Of a DNA stretch of 64,000 nucleotides, positions 24,609-32,870 are shown one piece after another. The stretch spans positions 62,001-126,000 of the forward strand of contig JAGVWE010000004.1 of NCBI GenBank assembly GCA_018304425.1, in the 5' to 3' direction. Below the pieces are notes generated by a model. The model was given only the letters and a program-made list of their open reading frames with translations. It did not search any database and was not told where the DNA came from. The position numbers and the translations under genes were made by a program. This stretch comes from Candidatus Iainarchaeum sp. Lineage in GTDB: Archaea; Iainarchaeota; Iainarchaeia; Iainarchaeales; UBA10219. Numbering within the stretch: the first letter of the stretch is position 1; every line of letters begins with the position of its first letter.

Positions 24609-26276
24609 TCACTCGTGCGTGAACCAAACATTAGTCAGGCTCTTTCCCTGTTCGTCCACGCGGACGAAACCGAACTTGTCAAAGTAGGCGCGCTCGCCGG
24701 GCTTCTTCCAGGCCAGCCGCGATTCTGCGACGCCGTGCCTGACCGAGGCATCGGCCATCTTGACCGCGACGGCCGTGGCCCCGCCGTCCACTAGCCAGTT
24801 CAAGCCCACGATTTTCGGGTCCACGCCGCCGGCCACGGCTTCGCCTGCCGCTTTTTTTCCGTCAAACGAGGCCAGTTTGACGTTGAACGCGTTCTTGAGC
24901 CTGAATACCGCGCCGGGCTTGAGTTTGCCCAGGGGCTTTCCCGCCACCCAGAACTTCTGCGCCCCTGCGGCCAGCGTCGCTTTTTCGGCCCCGCCCACAG
25001 GCGCGTTCTTCACGGTCAACTCCACGGGCTCCGCAACGAACGTCATCCGCTCGCTTTCCGCTTCGATGTACTTCTTGTTGTAGTCGATGAGCTTGCTCAT
25101 GGAAATCGTGGCGTCGTTGGGGGCCACGCCCACTTCCATCAGCACGTCCTTCAACGCGCGCGCGTCGAACCCGCGCCGCCGCAGGGCGCGGATGGTGCCC
25201 AGGCGCGGATCCTCCCATCCCTCAAACCTTCCCTCCTCGATGCCCTTCTTGATGTCGCTCTTGGACAGGATGATGCCCTCGAGCTTGAGCCGGCCCGTGT
25301 GAAAGGCGTGGGGGAACCTCCACCCAAAGTAATCGTAGAGGAACCGCTGTTTGGTCACGTTCTGGGAGTGCTCCTGGCCCCGGATAATCAGCGTTACCCC
25401 CATTTCGTGGTCGTCCACGCTGTTCTGGAACATGAAGCTCGGCCACACGTGCACCTTCTTCTTCATCCGGTTGTGCTCGGGTTCGTCCACGCACCGGGCC
25501 AGCCACCAGTCGCGCACGCTGGGGTCCGGGTGGTTGAGGTCGGTCTTCAACCGCAAAACGTACTCGCCTTCCTTGGCCTCGTTGGACACCATTTTCTCGA
25601 ATATCCGCAGGGTTTCCGCCGGCTTTTGCGCCCGGCACGGGCACGCCGTCTTCTCCTCAATCAGCTTCCGCCAGGCCCCGCTCTCGCAGTTGCAGGCATA
25701 GGCTTTTCCCCTGTCGATGAGCTTTCGCAGGTAATCATAGTACAAGTCGAACCGTTGGCTGGCCCAGAAGACTTCGTCGGGCACGCATTCCAGCCACTTC
25801 AAGTCCTCCAGGAAAAGCCGTTCCGCGTTCTCGATGGGTTTCTTGATTTTCGCGTCGGTGTCCTCGAACCGCAAAATGAATCGGCCGCCGTATTTCTTGG
25901 CGTAGGCGTAGGACATGTAGGCTGCCCGCAGGTTTCCCAGGTGGAAGGGCCCGTTGGGGTTCGGCGCGAACCGGGTCACCACGGACTCCGCGTTCGGGCC
26001 CTCTGCCCACTCGAGGCTGAGCAGCCCGATTTCCTTCTGCTTGGGCCTGAGCTCCCATCCTTCTTGGTCGAACCGGTCGAACTCGGCTTTCAGCTTGGCC
26101 GCCGGCAAGGCGTTTGCTTCCTTGACCGCGGCCTGGACGTCTTTCACGAGGTCCTTAACGTCCTTGTCCGGGTAGAGGGCCTTGGCCTTCCCGATGACGG
26201 CCCCCGCATCCGCTTTTCCGCCGTGCTGGAACGCGTTCTTGACCGCGTACCGGTAGGCATCCTCTCGTACGCCCAT
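24609..26276 (-). CDS. gltX: Glutamyl-tRNA synthetase
   Basis: About 555 residues of the archaeal/eukaryal-type class I GlxRS. The N-terminal helical region is followed by the catalytic domain with RFAPNPNGPFHLGNLRAAY (HIGH equivalent is HLGN) and RFEDTDAKIKK. The KMSKS equivalent is ILSKSDIKKGI. An all-beta anticodon-binding domain follows, as in GlnRS-like enzymes. ATG 26276 follows a TATA box at about 26 bases. The archaeal enzyme often charges both tRNA-Glu and tRNA-Gln; that is family knowledge, not shown here. Confidence 0.95.
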   Translation of the reverse strand: MGVREDAYRYAVKNAFQHGGKADAGAVIGKAKALYPDKDVKDLVKDVQAAVKEANALPAAKLKAEFDRFDQEGWELRPKQKEIGLLSLEWAEGPNAESVVTRFAPNPNGPFHLGNLRAAYMSYAYAKKYGGRFILRFEDTDAKIKKPIENAERLFLEDLKWLECVPDEVFWASQRFDLYYDYLRKLIDRGKAYACNCESGAWRKLIEEKTACPCRAQKPAETLRIFEKMVSNEAKEGEYVLRLKTDLNHPDPSVRDWWLARCVDEPEHNRMKKKVHVWPSFMFQNSVDDHEMGVTLIIRGQEHSQNVTKQRFLYDYFGWRFPHAFHTGRLKLEGIILSKSDIKKGIEEGRFEGWEDPRLGTIRALRRRGFDARALKDVLMEVGVAPNDATISMSKLIDYNKKYIEAESERMTFVAEPVELTVKNAPVGGAEKATLAAGAQKFWVAGKPLGKLKPGAVFRLKNAFNVKLASFDGKKAAGEAVAGGVDPKIVGLNWLVDGGATAVAVKMADASVRHGVAESRLAWKKPGERAYFDKFGFVRVDEQGKSLTNVWFTHE

Positions 26277-26297
26277 GAAATAGAAGGGGCTACTAGG

Positions 26298-26307
26298 GTT
26301 TTTAAAG
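26298..26307 (-). promoter_or_regulatory. TATA box for gltX
   Basis: Minus CTTTAAAAAC, about 26 bases before ATG 26276, inside the gap after the TrmB-type gene. Confidence 0.55.
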
Positions 26308-26353
26308 GGTTTTAGCCCCTGAACCGGGGTTAGGGGTTTCACGCCCGAAATCG

Positions 26354-27121
26354 TCAGTGCTTGGGCTGTGTGGCCTTGCTCCAGCACGCGTCAAAGTAGT
26401 GGTTCAAGGCGGTTGCCATGGGCTTGTTGTTGTTCCAAATCGTGAAATGGTATTCCGGCCGGTCCTGGGCGAAGTCCGAGAGGGCGAGGATGACCTTTTT
26501 CCCGTCAATCAGGTAAGCGTGCATGCCGTGCTCGAGTTCCCGCAGGTCGACTCCTGCTTCCGAGTACTCCTTGGCCAGCTTCCGCACTTCGTTCGGGATT
26601 TTGCTGATGAGCTTCACTTTCACGTTCTTCTTGGCCGCGTTCTTGATGGCATCGCGCAGGTGCGCGTGCTCCCGGTCCAGGCCCGTGAACGCGACCACTT
26701 GTTCCTTGGCCTGGTCGATTTCCTGGGCAAGAATCCGCATGAAGTCAAACTTGTCCTTGACCTTCATGACTCTCTCGCTTGCCTCGTCCCCTCCATTGGT
26801 GATGGAGAGCAGTTCCTTGACCTGGTTGGCTTTTTGCTCGAGTTCGCTGATTTCAGACTTTTTCTGGGAGATTAGTTCGCCGAACACGGTTTCCGCGTCC
26901 ACGACGCGGTACTTCTTCGGCCGCCCATAGATTTCAATCACGAGCTTCCGCTTGGTCAGCCGGTCCAGCACGTCGTAGACCCTGGTCTTCGGCACTTGTG
27001 CAATCCGCGAGACTTCGGGTGCCTCGCTTTCGCGGAGCTTGAATAGCGCGGTCAAGGTCTTGGCCTCGTATTCCGTGAGCCCAAGCTGTTCCAGCAATGC
27101 GTTTACCTCGGCTTCATTCAT
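26354..27121 (-). CDS. TrmB-family transcription regulator
   Basis: 255 residues. A winged HTH spans residues 5-75 (LEQLGLTEYEAKTLTALFKL ... VPKTRVYDVLDRLTKRKLV), then a coiled coil (ISQKKSEISELEQKANQVK). A C-terminal phospholipase-D-like effector domain follows (VVAFTGLDREHAHLRDAIKNAA ... VKVKLISKIP). TrmB proteins often sense sugars and control transport or glycolysis, but several archaeal ones have other targets. Its promoter contains a GGGCCC dyad flanked by TATATA tracts, a possible autoregulatory site. Confidence 0.88.
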   Translation of the reverse strand: MNEAEVNALLEQLGLTEYEAKTLTALFKLRESEAPEVSRIAQVPKTRVYDVLDRLTKRKLVIEIYGRPKKYRVVDAETVFGELISQKKSEISELEQKANQVKELLSITNGGDEASERVMKVKDKFDFMRILAQEIDQAKEQVVAFTGLDREHAHLRDAIKNAAKKNVKVKLISKIPNEVRKLAKEYSEAGVDLRELEHGMHAYLIDGKKVILALSDFAQDRPEYHFTIWNNNKPMATALNHYFDACWSKATQPKH

Positions 27122-27148
27122 GCAACCCCAACCTTTGGCGAGGAACCA

Positions 27149-27184
27149 ATAATATATATAGGGCCCTAGGATATATATAAATTT
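27149..27184 (-). promoter_or_regulatory. TrmB-gene promoter with dyad operator
   Basis: Two TATATATA tracts flank the palindrome TAGGGCCCTA. The tract nearer the gene acts as a TATA box about 26 bases before a start site close to ATG 27121. A dimeric regulator bound to the dyad would block TBP, so this may be an autoregulatory operator. Confidence 0.5.
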
Positions 27185-27280
27185 ACTGCTTCGAGTGAAT
27201 AAATAAGCCCATTTTTAGCCTTTCTGGGCCTCTTTTAAGCCATTTAATGGCAGAACAAGCTAGGAGGCCCTTTATTTAAC

Positions 27281-27292
27281 CAAAAAAAGTTA
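27281..27292 (-). terminator. T-tract terminator after rps2
   Basis: About 45 bases after the rps2 stop, the minus strand reads AACTTTTTTTGG. T-tracts of this kind end transcription in archaea. Confidence 0.4.
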
Positions 27293-27336
27293 ATTGGGGG
27301 GGTTTAAGCCAATGGCAGGCAATTCCGGGGCTGGCC

Positions 27337-28119
27337 TCATCTTTCCATGCTGAACCGGGGCCTGAACTCTCTCGGACCCCGTCGCTCCCTGGGGCCCCCG
27401 CGGCCAAGCCTTCCGCCTCGCCCGCGGCCGCCCTTTCCCCCGCCCAAGCCATAGTCTTCTTCTTCGACTTCGCCTTCCTTCATCTTGTACTCGAAGTCTT
27501 CCACGCTCTTCGTGAACTCGGCGTCCGAGGAAATGGAGCCATTCGCCTTCAAGAACTCGCGGGCCAGCAACCAATAAGCCAGGGCCAGGGATTTCCTGCC
27601 CTTGTTATTGATCGGGATGACCAGGTCCACGTTCTTCGTCGAATTATTCGTCGAACACAAGGCAAGGACCGGAATCCGCACGACCTTCGCTTCCGCAATG
27701 GCCTGGTAATCCGGCTCGGGCTCGGTGACGATTACGGCCTTAGCCTCCACGAACCGCTTCGCTGCCGGGTTCGTGAGGGTGCCGGGCACAAACCTTCCGA
27801 CAATGCAGGTGCCGCCAATGGCTTCCGCGAACGCCTTGGCCGGAGTCTGCCCATACAATTTCCGCGATACCGCGACCACGTTCTTCGCGGGAAACTGCGC
27901 CAAGAACCTGGCCGCAATGGCCAGCCGCTGGTCCAGGGTCTCGATGTTCAGCACTTTCAAGCCGTCCTTCCGCACCTTGTAAATGTATTTCCGCATCTCG
28001 CCGGACTTGAACTTGGTGCCAATGTGCGCGCCCGTCTTCAAGTACTTTTCCTGCTCCAAGAGCACGGTATTCGAGCCGCTTTCCTGTTCCTCTGCCGCCG
28101 TTTCCGTGACTTCAGCCAT
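27337..28119 (-). CDS. rps2: Ribosomal protein S2 with RGG-like tail
   Basis: About 260 residues. The archaeal uS2 core has YLKTGAHIGTKFKSGEM, LNIETLDQRLAIAARFLA and VIPINNKGRKSLALAYWLLAREFL. After an acidic linker (EGEVEEEDYG) the C-terminus becomes Gly/Arg rich (GGGKGGRGRGGRLGRGG, then PRERRGPREFRPRFSMER). This RGG-like tail is not normal for archaeal uS2. ATG 28119 is chosen. It is the last gene of the S13-S2 part of the ribosomal superoperon, and rpoK, often found beside it, is absent here. Confidence 0.93.
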   Translation of the reverse strand: MAEVTETAAEEQESGSNTVLLEQEKYLKTGAHIGTKFKSGEMRKYIYKVRKDGLKVLNIETLDQRLAIAARFLAQFPAKNVVAVSRKLYGQTPAKAFAEAIGGTCIVGRFVPGTLTNPAAKRFVEAKAVIVTEPEPDYQAIAEAKVVRIPVLALCSTNNSTKNVDLVIPINNKGRKSLALAYWLLAREFLKANGSISSDAEFTKSVEDFEYKMKEGEVEEEDYGLGGGKGGRGRGGRLGRGGPRERRGPREFRPRFSMER

Positions 28120-28138
28120 TCCTTCACCAATCCATTGC

Positions 28139-28333
28139 TTACGCGTTAAACCGCATGATGTCGTCAATCAATTCCACGTGGGAGAAGAGGGTGCGCCTGC
28201 AGCAATACCTTTCCACGCCCAACTCGGTCAAGGCCTTCTCGGGGTTCTCCTTCTTCTCCACCCGCTTCATGAACTCCTCGTACTGCGAGCCAATGACTTT
28301 CCCGCAACTGAAACACCTTACCGGTACAATCAT
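28139..28333 (-). CDS. rpoN: RNA polymerase subunit Rpo10 (RpoN)
   Basis: 64 residues. It has the zinc motif CFSCGKV near the start and the CC pair in [16 protein letters not shown]. It starts MIVPVRC as in all archaeal Rpo10 proteins. It lies between rps9 and rps2. Confidence 0.97.
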   Translation of the reverse strand: MIVPVRCFSCGKVIGSQYEEFMKRVEKKENPEKALTELGVERYCCRRTLFSHVELIDDIMRFNA

Positions 28334-28347
28334 GCATTACACCTCGC

Positions 28348-28902
28348 TTATCTCTTGCTCTTCTGCTTCTTTCTCCTGGCCTTGGGGCCCAACGGCTTCT
28401 TGGGTTCCACCCTCCGGGTGTCGTCCACCAGCAGCATCCGGTCATACTTCAGGAAAGCGTTCTTCAACTTGTCGTTCTGCGTGTACTCGACGAGCGCCTT
28501 CGCGATGGCCGCACGCGCCGACACCGCCTGGCTCATGAAGCCCCCGCCATGCACGTTGACCTCAATGTCGACCTCGGCGGCCATGGGCCCGGCCAAAACC
28601 ACGGGCTCCTTTACGAGGCGCTTGACCAGCAATGGCTCAATGAGCTCGGCGTTCCGCTTGTTGATGCGGATGACCCCGGAACCCTTCCGGATGGTGGCCC
28701 GCGCAACCGCCTCCTTCTTCTTGGCCTTCACCAGGATGCCCTTCCGCTTGGCCCGCTTCTTCTTCGGCTTGACCTGAACTGCCGGCGAAACCACCTGCGG
28801 CTGGGGCCTCGCCTCCACGGGCTTGGCTTCAACCGTTTCCGGCTTCTCCGCCACGGTTTCCTGCTTGACTTCCGCTACCTGCACAACCGTTTCGTCCGCC
28901 AT
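28348..28902 (-). CDS. rps9: Ribosomal protein S9
   Basis: 184 residues. The uS9 core spans about residues 55-184, from KKEAVARATIRKGSGVIRIN to the Lys/Arg tail that reaches the P-site tRNA (PKKPLGPKARRKKQKSKR). An N-terminal extension of about 50 residues, rich in Val, Glu, Pro and Lys, is unusual. It is not fused to another protein. Confidence 0.94.
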   Translation of the reverse strand: MADETVVQVAEVKQETVAEKPETVEAKPVEARPQPQVVSPAVQVKPKKKRAKRKGILVKAKKKEAVARATIRKGSGVIRINKRNAELIEPLLVKRLVKEPVVLAGPMAAEVDIEVNVHGGGFMSQAVSARAAIAKALVEYTQNDKLKNAFLKYDRMLLVDDTRRVEPKKPLGPKARRKKQKSKR

Positions 28903-28904
28903 TC

Positions 28905-29354
28905 TTACACCCCGTTCCCGTCGGCCTTCTGCAGGGAGCCAGTAGCCTTCACTCCATACGTCGCGCTAATGTCTTCCACCAGCACGAACTTCGCCGACCG
29001 GTTCTTCGCAACCGCGAGGGCCTCGGCCTTCGCGTTGTCCGGGTTCCCCACGAAAACCTTCAACTTCTTGAACGCCTGCTTCCCCGTATCCCGTTTGTAG
29101 GGCAGCATGCCCCGCACGGCAAACGAGACAATCCGGTCCGCGTGCCGCTGGAACTTGGGCCCCTTCTTGTAGGGGTTCGCCTTGATGTTGGCGTGGTATC
29201 GCCGGAAATACTTTTCCAGGATTTGCACCCGGTTGCCGGTAATCACGGCCTTCTCCGCGTTCACGATTTCAATCAACTCGCCCTTGAGCAGCCGCTGCGC
29301 CACTGCGGAAGCCATCCGCCCCAACACCAAGCCGCTCGCGTCAATGACCGTCAT
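28905..29354 (-). CDS. rpl13: Ribosomal protein L13
   Basis: About 149 residues. uL13 features are IDASGLVLGRMASAVAQRLL at the start, then ADRIVSFAVRGMLPYKRDTG. It lies 6 bases from rpl18e. Confidence 0.95.
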   Translation of the reverse strand: MTVIDASGLVLGRMASAVAQRLLKGELIEIVNAEKAVITGNRVQILEKYFRRYHANIKANPYKKGPKFQRHADRIVSFAVRGMLPYKRDTGKQAFKKLKVFVGNPDNAKAEALAVAKNRSAKFVLVEDISATYGVKATGSLQKADGNGV

Positions 29355-29366
29355 AACCATCCAACC

Positions 29367-29735
29367 CTATCCCACAATCACGCACTCCGATGCCTTGGGC
29401 TTTGCCTCCAGCAACTCATTCAAGGACATGGCCCTGCCCTTGGCCGCCCGGATCTTCTCCAAGGCATTCCCCGAAAACGCGAAAGCCGCGACCTCCAGCT
29501 TGCCGTCCACCTCTCCCGCCGACAACACCTTGCCAGGCACCACCAGCACCGCGTTCTTGTGCTTCTGCCCCAGCTTCGAGAGCTTCCACAGGTTGACCTG
29601 CTTGGCCATGCGCCGCGGCTTGGCCAGCGTCTCCGCTAAGTCAAACCAAAGCCCCTGCTTGGACTTCTTGCCCATCTTCTCCAAGGCCACAATCAATTTC
29701 CTCGTTGCATCCTTGGTTGGACCCGTTGCTTTCAT
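29367..29735 (-). CDS. rpl18e: Ribosomal protein L18e
   Basis: 122 residues. It has the eL18/uL15-like core with VNLWKLSKLGQ and VVPGKVLSAGEVDGKLEVAAF, and it ends in SECVIVG. It lies downstream of the tRNA-Leu gene rather than directly after rpoD, so the usual rpoD-rpl18e link is broken by about 360 bases. Confidence 0.94.
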   Translation of the reverse strand: MKATGPTKDATRKLIVALEKMGKKSKQGLWFDLAETLAKPRRMAKQVNLWKLSKLGQKHKNAVLVVPGKVLSAGEVDGKLEVAAFAFSGNALEKIRAAKGRAMSLNELLEAKPKASECVIVG

Positions 29736-29823
29736 TGTTTTATCACCGTTATTTTTGAGTCCCGGTGGGACATTTTTTCACCATCATTTCCGTATTCTTT
29801 TTCCACGCCGACTCCTCGCTTAA

Positions 29824-29955
<132 letters not shown>

Positions 29956-29989
29956 AACTGCCGAAGCGTCAGTTGACACCGCATACGTC

Positions 29990-30020
29990 GTCCCGTTTCG
30001 CCTGAGAGGCTCAACGGGAC
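29990..30020 (-). promoter_or_regulatory. Tandem-GA hairpin before tRNA-Leu (copy 3)
   Basis: The minus strand reads GUCCCGUU-GA-GCC-UCUCA-GGC-GA-AACGGGAC. The outer stem is 8 bp, the internal loop is GA/GA, and the inner stem is 3-4 bp. It lies 34 bases before tRNA-Leu and is followed by GACGUAUGCG, close to the ACGUACGCG that follows copies 1 and 2. Confidence 0.65.
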
Positions 30021-30091
30021 ATAAATATGCCGTCAACCGTTCCCGCCGCATTACCATTGCATGAAAGGGCTTTAATTGCTTGCCATTCCTC
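30021..30091 (-). promoter_or_regulatory. Spacer between rpoD and tRNA-Leu with TATA-like boxes
   Basis: It contains minus GGCATATTTAT (30021-30031) and CAATTAAAGCC (near 30068-30078). Either could start a transcript through the hairpin and tRNA. No ORF is present. Confidence 0.4.
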
Positions 30092-30847
30092 CTATAACTC
30101 CTTCACCTGCTTCTTGAACTCCTTGGTCTTCTCCGCCAAGGCATCCAGGGCGGCTTCCACTATTTCCTTGGCTTCCAGGCCGCCAAACGACTCCAGGTTC
30201 AACACGTAAGCGTTCTCGTCGTACTCGATTTCCACCGCGCCCGGGGGGGCGATGTCCCTCGCCTTGGACACCAGGTCCAGGTTGAGGCTCGAGGAATCCT
30301 TGACGGTAAGCTTTCCCGCCTTCAACTCGAACTGGCCCGGAGCCGCGTCCAACAACTTGTTCGGGTTGTCGATGTGCTTCATGTCAAACGAGACCTTGGC
30401 CAGTTGCGAGTAACCAACGATGCCGGGCTGCCACTTGACGTGTTCCTTCCCGAACCCCATGACGGCATCCATTTCAATCTTGACCTTCTGGCCCTTCGCC
30501 AGCTTCACCAACGGGATGTGCTTGTCCACGACTTCCACCTTCGGGTCGGTGGACTGCACGTCCCTCGAATAAACGGTGGCCGGGCCCTCCTTTTCAAGCA
30601 TCATGATCACTTTTTCGCCGGCCTTGTACGCCTTGAGGTCCGTCTTCAACGGCAGCATGCCCAGCCTATGCGCCAGCATCTCGTCAAACATGACCGAAGA
30701 ATTCTCGTAAATCCGCACGTCCTCCACCGCGAACACCGGCACGGAGTTCATGATGGCCCGCCGCACGCCGTTCATGAAAGTGGCATCCACGCCCTTCACC
30801 AGCAACTGCACGGAATTCCCCTTTTCAGCCAGCTTCTTGACATCCAT
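30092..30847 (-). CDS. rpoD: RNA polymerase subunit Rpo3 (RpoD)
   Basis: About 251 residues, the archaeal alpha-like assembly subunit. The N-terminal dimerisation domain has VDATFMNGVRRAIMNSVPVFAVEDV and LAHRLGMLPL. The central insert carries no obvious Cys cluster, so it probably lacks an iron-sulphur site. Its C-terminus has a coiled helix. ATG 30847 is used; the longer frame overlaps the end of rps11. Confidence 0.95.
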   Translation of the reverse strand: MDVKKLAEKGNSVQLLVKGVDATFMNGVRRAIMNSVPVFAVEDVRIYENSSVMFDEMLAHRLGMLPLKTDLKAYKAGEKVIMMLEKEGPATVYSRDVQSTDPKVEVVDKHIPLVKLAKGQKVKIEMDAVMGFGKEHVKWQPGIVGYSQLAKVSFDMKHIDNPNKLLDAAPGQFELKAGKLTVKDSSSLNLDLVSKARDIAPPGAVEIEYDENAYVLNLESFGGLEAKEIVEAALDALAEKTKEFKKQVKEL

Positions 30848-30866
30848 GTTCACACGCTCCAAGGCC

Positions 30867-31247
30867 TCACTTCTTGCTCCGGTGCTTCTTTTTCTTCCTG
30901 CAACCATCATGCGGCAACGGCGTCACGTTCTCAATGGACCGGATCCTCAACCCGTTCCTCGTCAGCGAGCGGATGGCGGCCTCGGCTCCCGCGCCCGGCG
31001 CCTTGGGCTTGATGCCGCCCTGGCCCCGCACCCGCACATGGACATCCGTTATGTCCTTTTCCCGGGCCTTGCCCGCCACTACCTCCGCGACCTTCATGGC
31101 CGCGTAAGGCGTTCCCTCCTTGTGCTGGGCCTGCACGACGATGCCGCCCGAGCACTTGGCGATGGTCTCCGAACCCGTTATGTCCGTAAGCAAAATAATG
31201 GTGTTGTTGTGCGATGCAAAAATGTGGACTACGCCGGTCTTTCCCAT
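30867..31247 (-). CDS. rps11: Ribosomal protein S11
   Basis: About 126 residues of uS11, with HIFASHNNTIILLTDITG, VRVRGQGG and the C-terminal PHDGCRKKKKHRSKK. Its ATG overlaps the rps4 stop codon (TGATG). Confidence 0.97.
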   Translation of the reverse strand: MGKTGVVHIFASHNNTIILLTDITGSETIAKCSGGIVVQAQHKEGTPYAAMKVAEVVAGKAREKDITDVHVRVRGQGGIKPKAPGAGAEAAIRSLTRNGLRIRSIENVTPLPHDGCRKKKKHRSKK

Positions 31248-31924
31248 CACTGCTCACCCTCCGCCTTTTCCGGGGCCTTCCCGGCATCGGCTTCCGCCAG
31301 TTGTTCCTTGACCCGGGCTTCCCGGGCCTTCAAGAACCCGGCACCGCTCTCGCCGGCGGCAACCGCTTCCCCGCCTCCAAGGCCGGCAGCGGCCTCGAAT
31401 TCCGCTTTCAAGCTGCCCTTCTTCTCGGGCTTCGGGGGCTCGAGTTCAGGGGGTTCGCCGTAATACCCCAGGTGAGCTTCCTCGTCCCTGGACACCAGGT
31501 AACCCGGAATGTTGACCCGCTTTCCCTTCACCGCAATGTGGCCGTGCACGATGAACTGCCTGGCCTGATTAATGGTCTTGGCCAGGTTCTTCCGCCACAC
31601 CATGGACTGCAGCCTTCGCTCCAGGATTTCCTCCAACGAAAGCCCCAGGATGTCATCCACCGTGCCCTCGCTCTTCAACAAACCCATCCGCGCGATGCTG
31701 GCCAGCAACTCCTTTTCCCGCACGGCCCGGGTCTCCAACGGCATGCCGAGCAGGGCCCGGGCGTTCTTACGCTTGTCCCTCAAAATCCGCTCCAGCATCC
31801 GGATTTCCCGCTTGTTCTTCAACCCATACAGGCTGAGAATCTTGCGTTCCCGCTCCAGCATGCCCTTGTCCCACGGTCTCCGCGGACTGTCATACTGCTT
31901 CCTTGACTTCTTTGGGTCACCCAT
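31247..31924 (-). CDS. rps4: Ribosomal protein S4
   Basis: 225 residues of uS4. The start MGDPKKSRKQYDSPRRPWDK is typical of archaea. An S4 RNA-binding domain (RLQSMVWRKNLAKTINQARQ ... GHIAVKGKRVNIPGYLVS) follows. The C-terminus has an Ala/Glu-rich extension of about 45 residues. Confidence 0.96.
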   Translation of the reverse strand: MGDPKKSRKQYDSPRRPWDKGMLERERKILSLYGLKNKREIRMLERILRDKRKNARALLGMPLETRAVREKELLASIARMGLLKSEGTVDDILGLSLEEILERRLQSMVWRKNLAKTINQARQFIVHGHIAVKGKRVNIPGYLVSRDEEAHLGYYGEPPELEPPKPEKKGSLKAEFEAAAGLGGGEAVAAGESGAGFLKAREARVKEQLAEADAGKAPEKAEGEQ

Positions 31925-31941
31925 TCAAAACACCGCGCACC

Positions 31942-32619
31942 CTACTTTTTCTTCTCCTCTTTCTTTGCCACCGGCGTGCCCGCTGCCGTTGCAGGCCCTG
32001 CCTTGGCCGGCGCCGCGGCCGCCTTGGCGTCCTTCTTCAGCACGCCGACCACCGGGCCCTTGCCCCTATGCGTGGACCGCGTCCGCTGGCCGCGCACCGG
32101 CAGGCCCCACACGTGCCTCAAGCCCTTGTAAGACTTTATTTCGCTCATGAGCTGCAGGTCCTTCCTCAGCGTGAACTCCAGGTCCGTCATCACAATGTGG
32201 GAGTCCTTCCCAGTAAACAAATCCTTTCGCCGGTTGAACGCCCACACGGGCACGCCGTGATTCTGGGGATGCAACACAATGTCTTCCAGCATGGCGTCCT
32301 TGTCTTCCGGCATCTTTCCAAGCAGAACCGAGGCGTTTACGCCCGAAACAGCGTGGAACTTGTCAGCCATCATTTTCGCCATCCGAATGCCAATGCCCCG
32401 GATGCCCTGCAAGGCCCGTTCCACGGGCAGGCTGCCATCCAAGTCCTTTGCCGCAATCCGGACAATGTACCGGATGTCCGCGTGCCCCTCCTTTTCATCG
32501 TGAATCTTTGGGCCAGCGGCCTTGGCCGCTTTATGACCGTCCACGTGCTTGGCGCCTTCCTTTCCGTGGCCTTCCCTTGCCTGTTCCTTGTCCGCGTGCT
32601 TTTCCTTTTCTTTCGCCAT
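31942..32619 (-). CDS. rps13: Ribosomal protein S13 with low-complexity ends
   Basis: 225 residues, long for uS13 (about 150). The core (IRYIVRIAAKDLDGSLPVER, GIRGIGIRMAK, RHVWGLPVRGQRTRSTHRG) spans about residues 49-190. An N-terminal tail of about 45 residues rich in His, Lys, Glu and Ala, and an Ala/Lys C-terminal tail, flank it. Confidence 0.95.
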   Translation of the reverse strand: MAKEKEKHADKEQAREGHGKEGAKHVDGHKAAKAAGPKIHDEKEGHADIRYIVRIAAKDLDGSLPVERALQGIRGIGIRMAKMMADKFHAVSGVNASVLLGKMPEDKDAMLEDIVLHPQNHGVPVWAFNRRKDLFTGKDSHIVMTDLEFTLRKDLQLMSEIKSYKGLRHVWGLPVRGQRTRSTHRGKGPVVGVLKKDAKAAAAPAKAGPATAAGTPVAKKEEKKK

Positions 32620-32622
32620 GCT

Positions 32623-32859
32623 TCATCCCTTTTTCGGTTTTGGTTTCTTTTCCACTTTCGCTTTTCCCTTGAAGGCGAACTCGCTTGCCTTCGCCTTTTC
32701 CGGGGTAAGCAACAAATGCAGGGGGTTCACTTTCCTCCTTCGGACATGCGGGCCCTCAATGACCACGCCGCCCTTGCCGGCCTCGACGATGACCGCCTTT
32801 CGCCCGGCCTCCCGGCCCCGCAGCTTAACGCAAACCCTTCCAGTTTCCAGTGCCGGCAT
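32623..32859 (-). CDS. rpl14e: Ribosomal protein L14e
   Basis: 78 residues. It is an SH3-like KOW protein with ETGRVCVKLRGREAGRKAVI, PHVRRRKVNPLHLL and a Lys tail. It lies between rpl34e and rps13. Archaeal cmk, often near here, is missing. Confidence 0.9.
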   Translation of the reverse strand: MPALETGRVCVKLRGREAGRKAVIVEAGKGGVVIEGPHVRRRKVNPLHLLLTPEKAKASEFAFKGKAKVEKKPKPKKG

Positions 32860-32870
32860 GTTTTATCCCT

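Noticed and set aside
29990-30020. Hammerhead ribozyme core (GAG...CGAAAC)
   Set aside because: The stem II and GAAA-like parts match by chance. The CUGAUGA strand and three-way junction are missing, and the rpl4 copy lacks GAAA.
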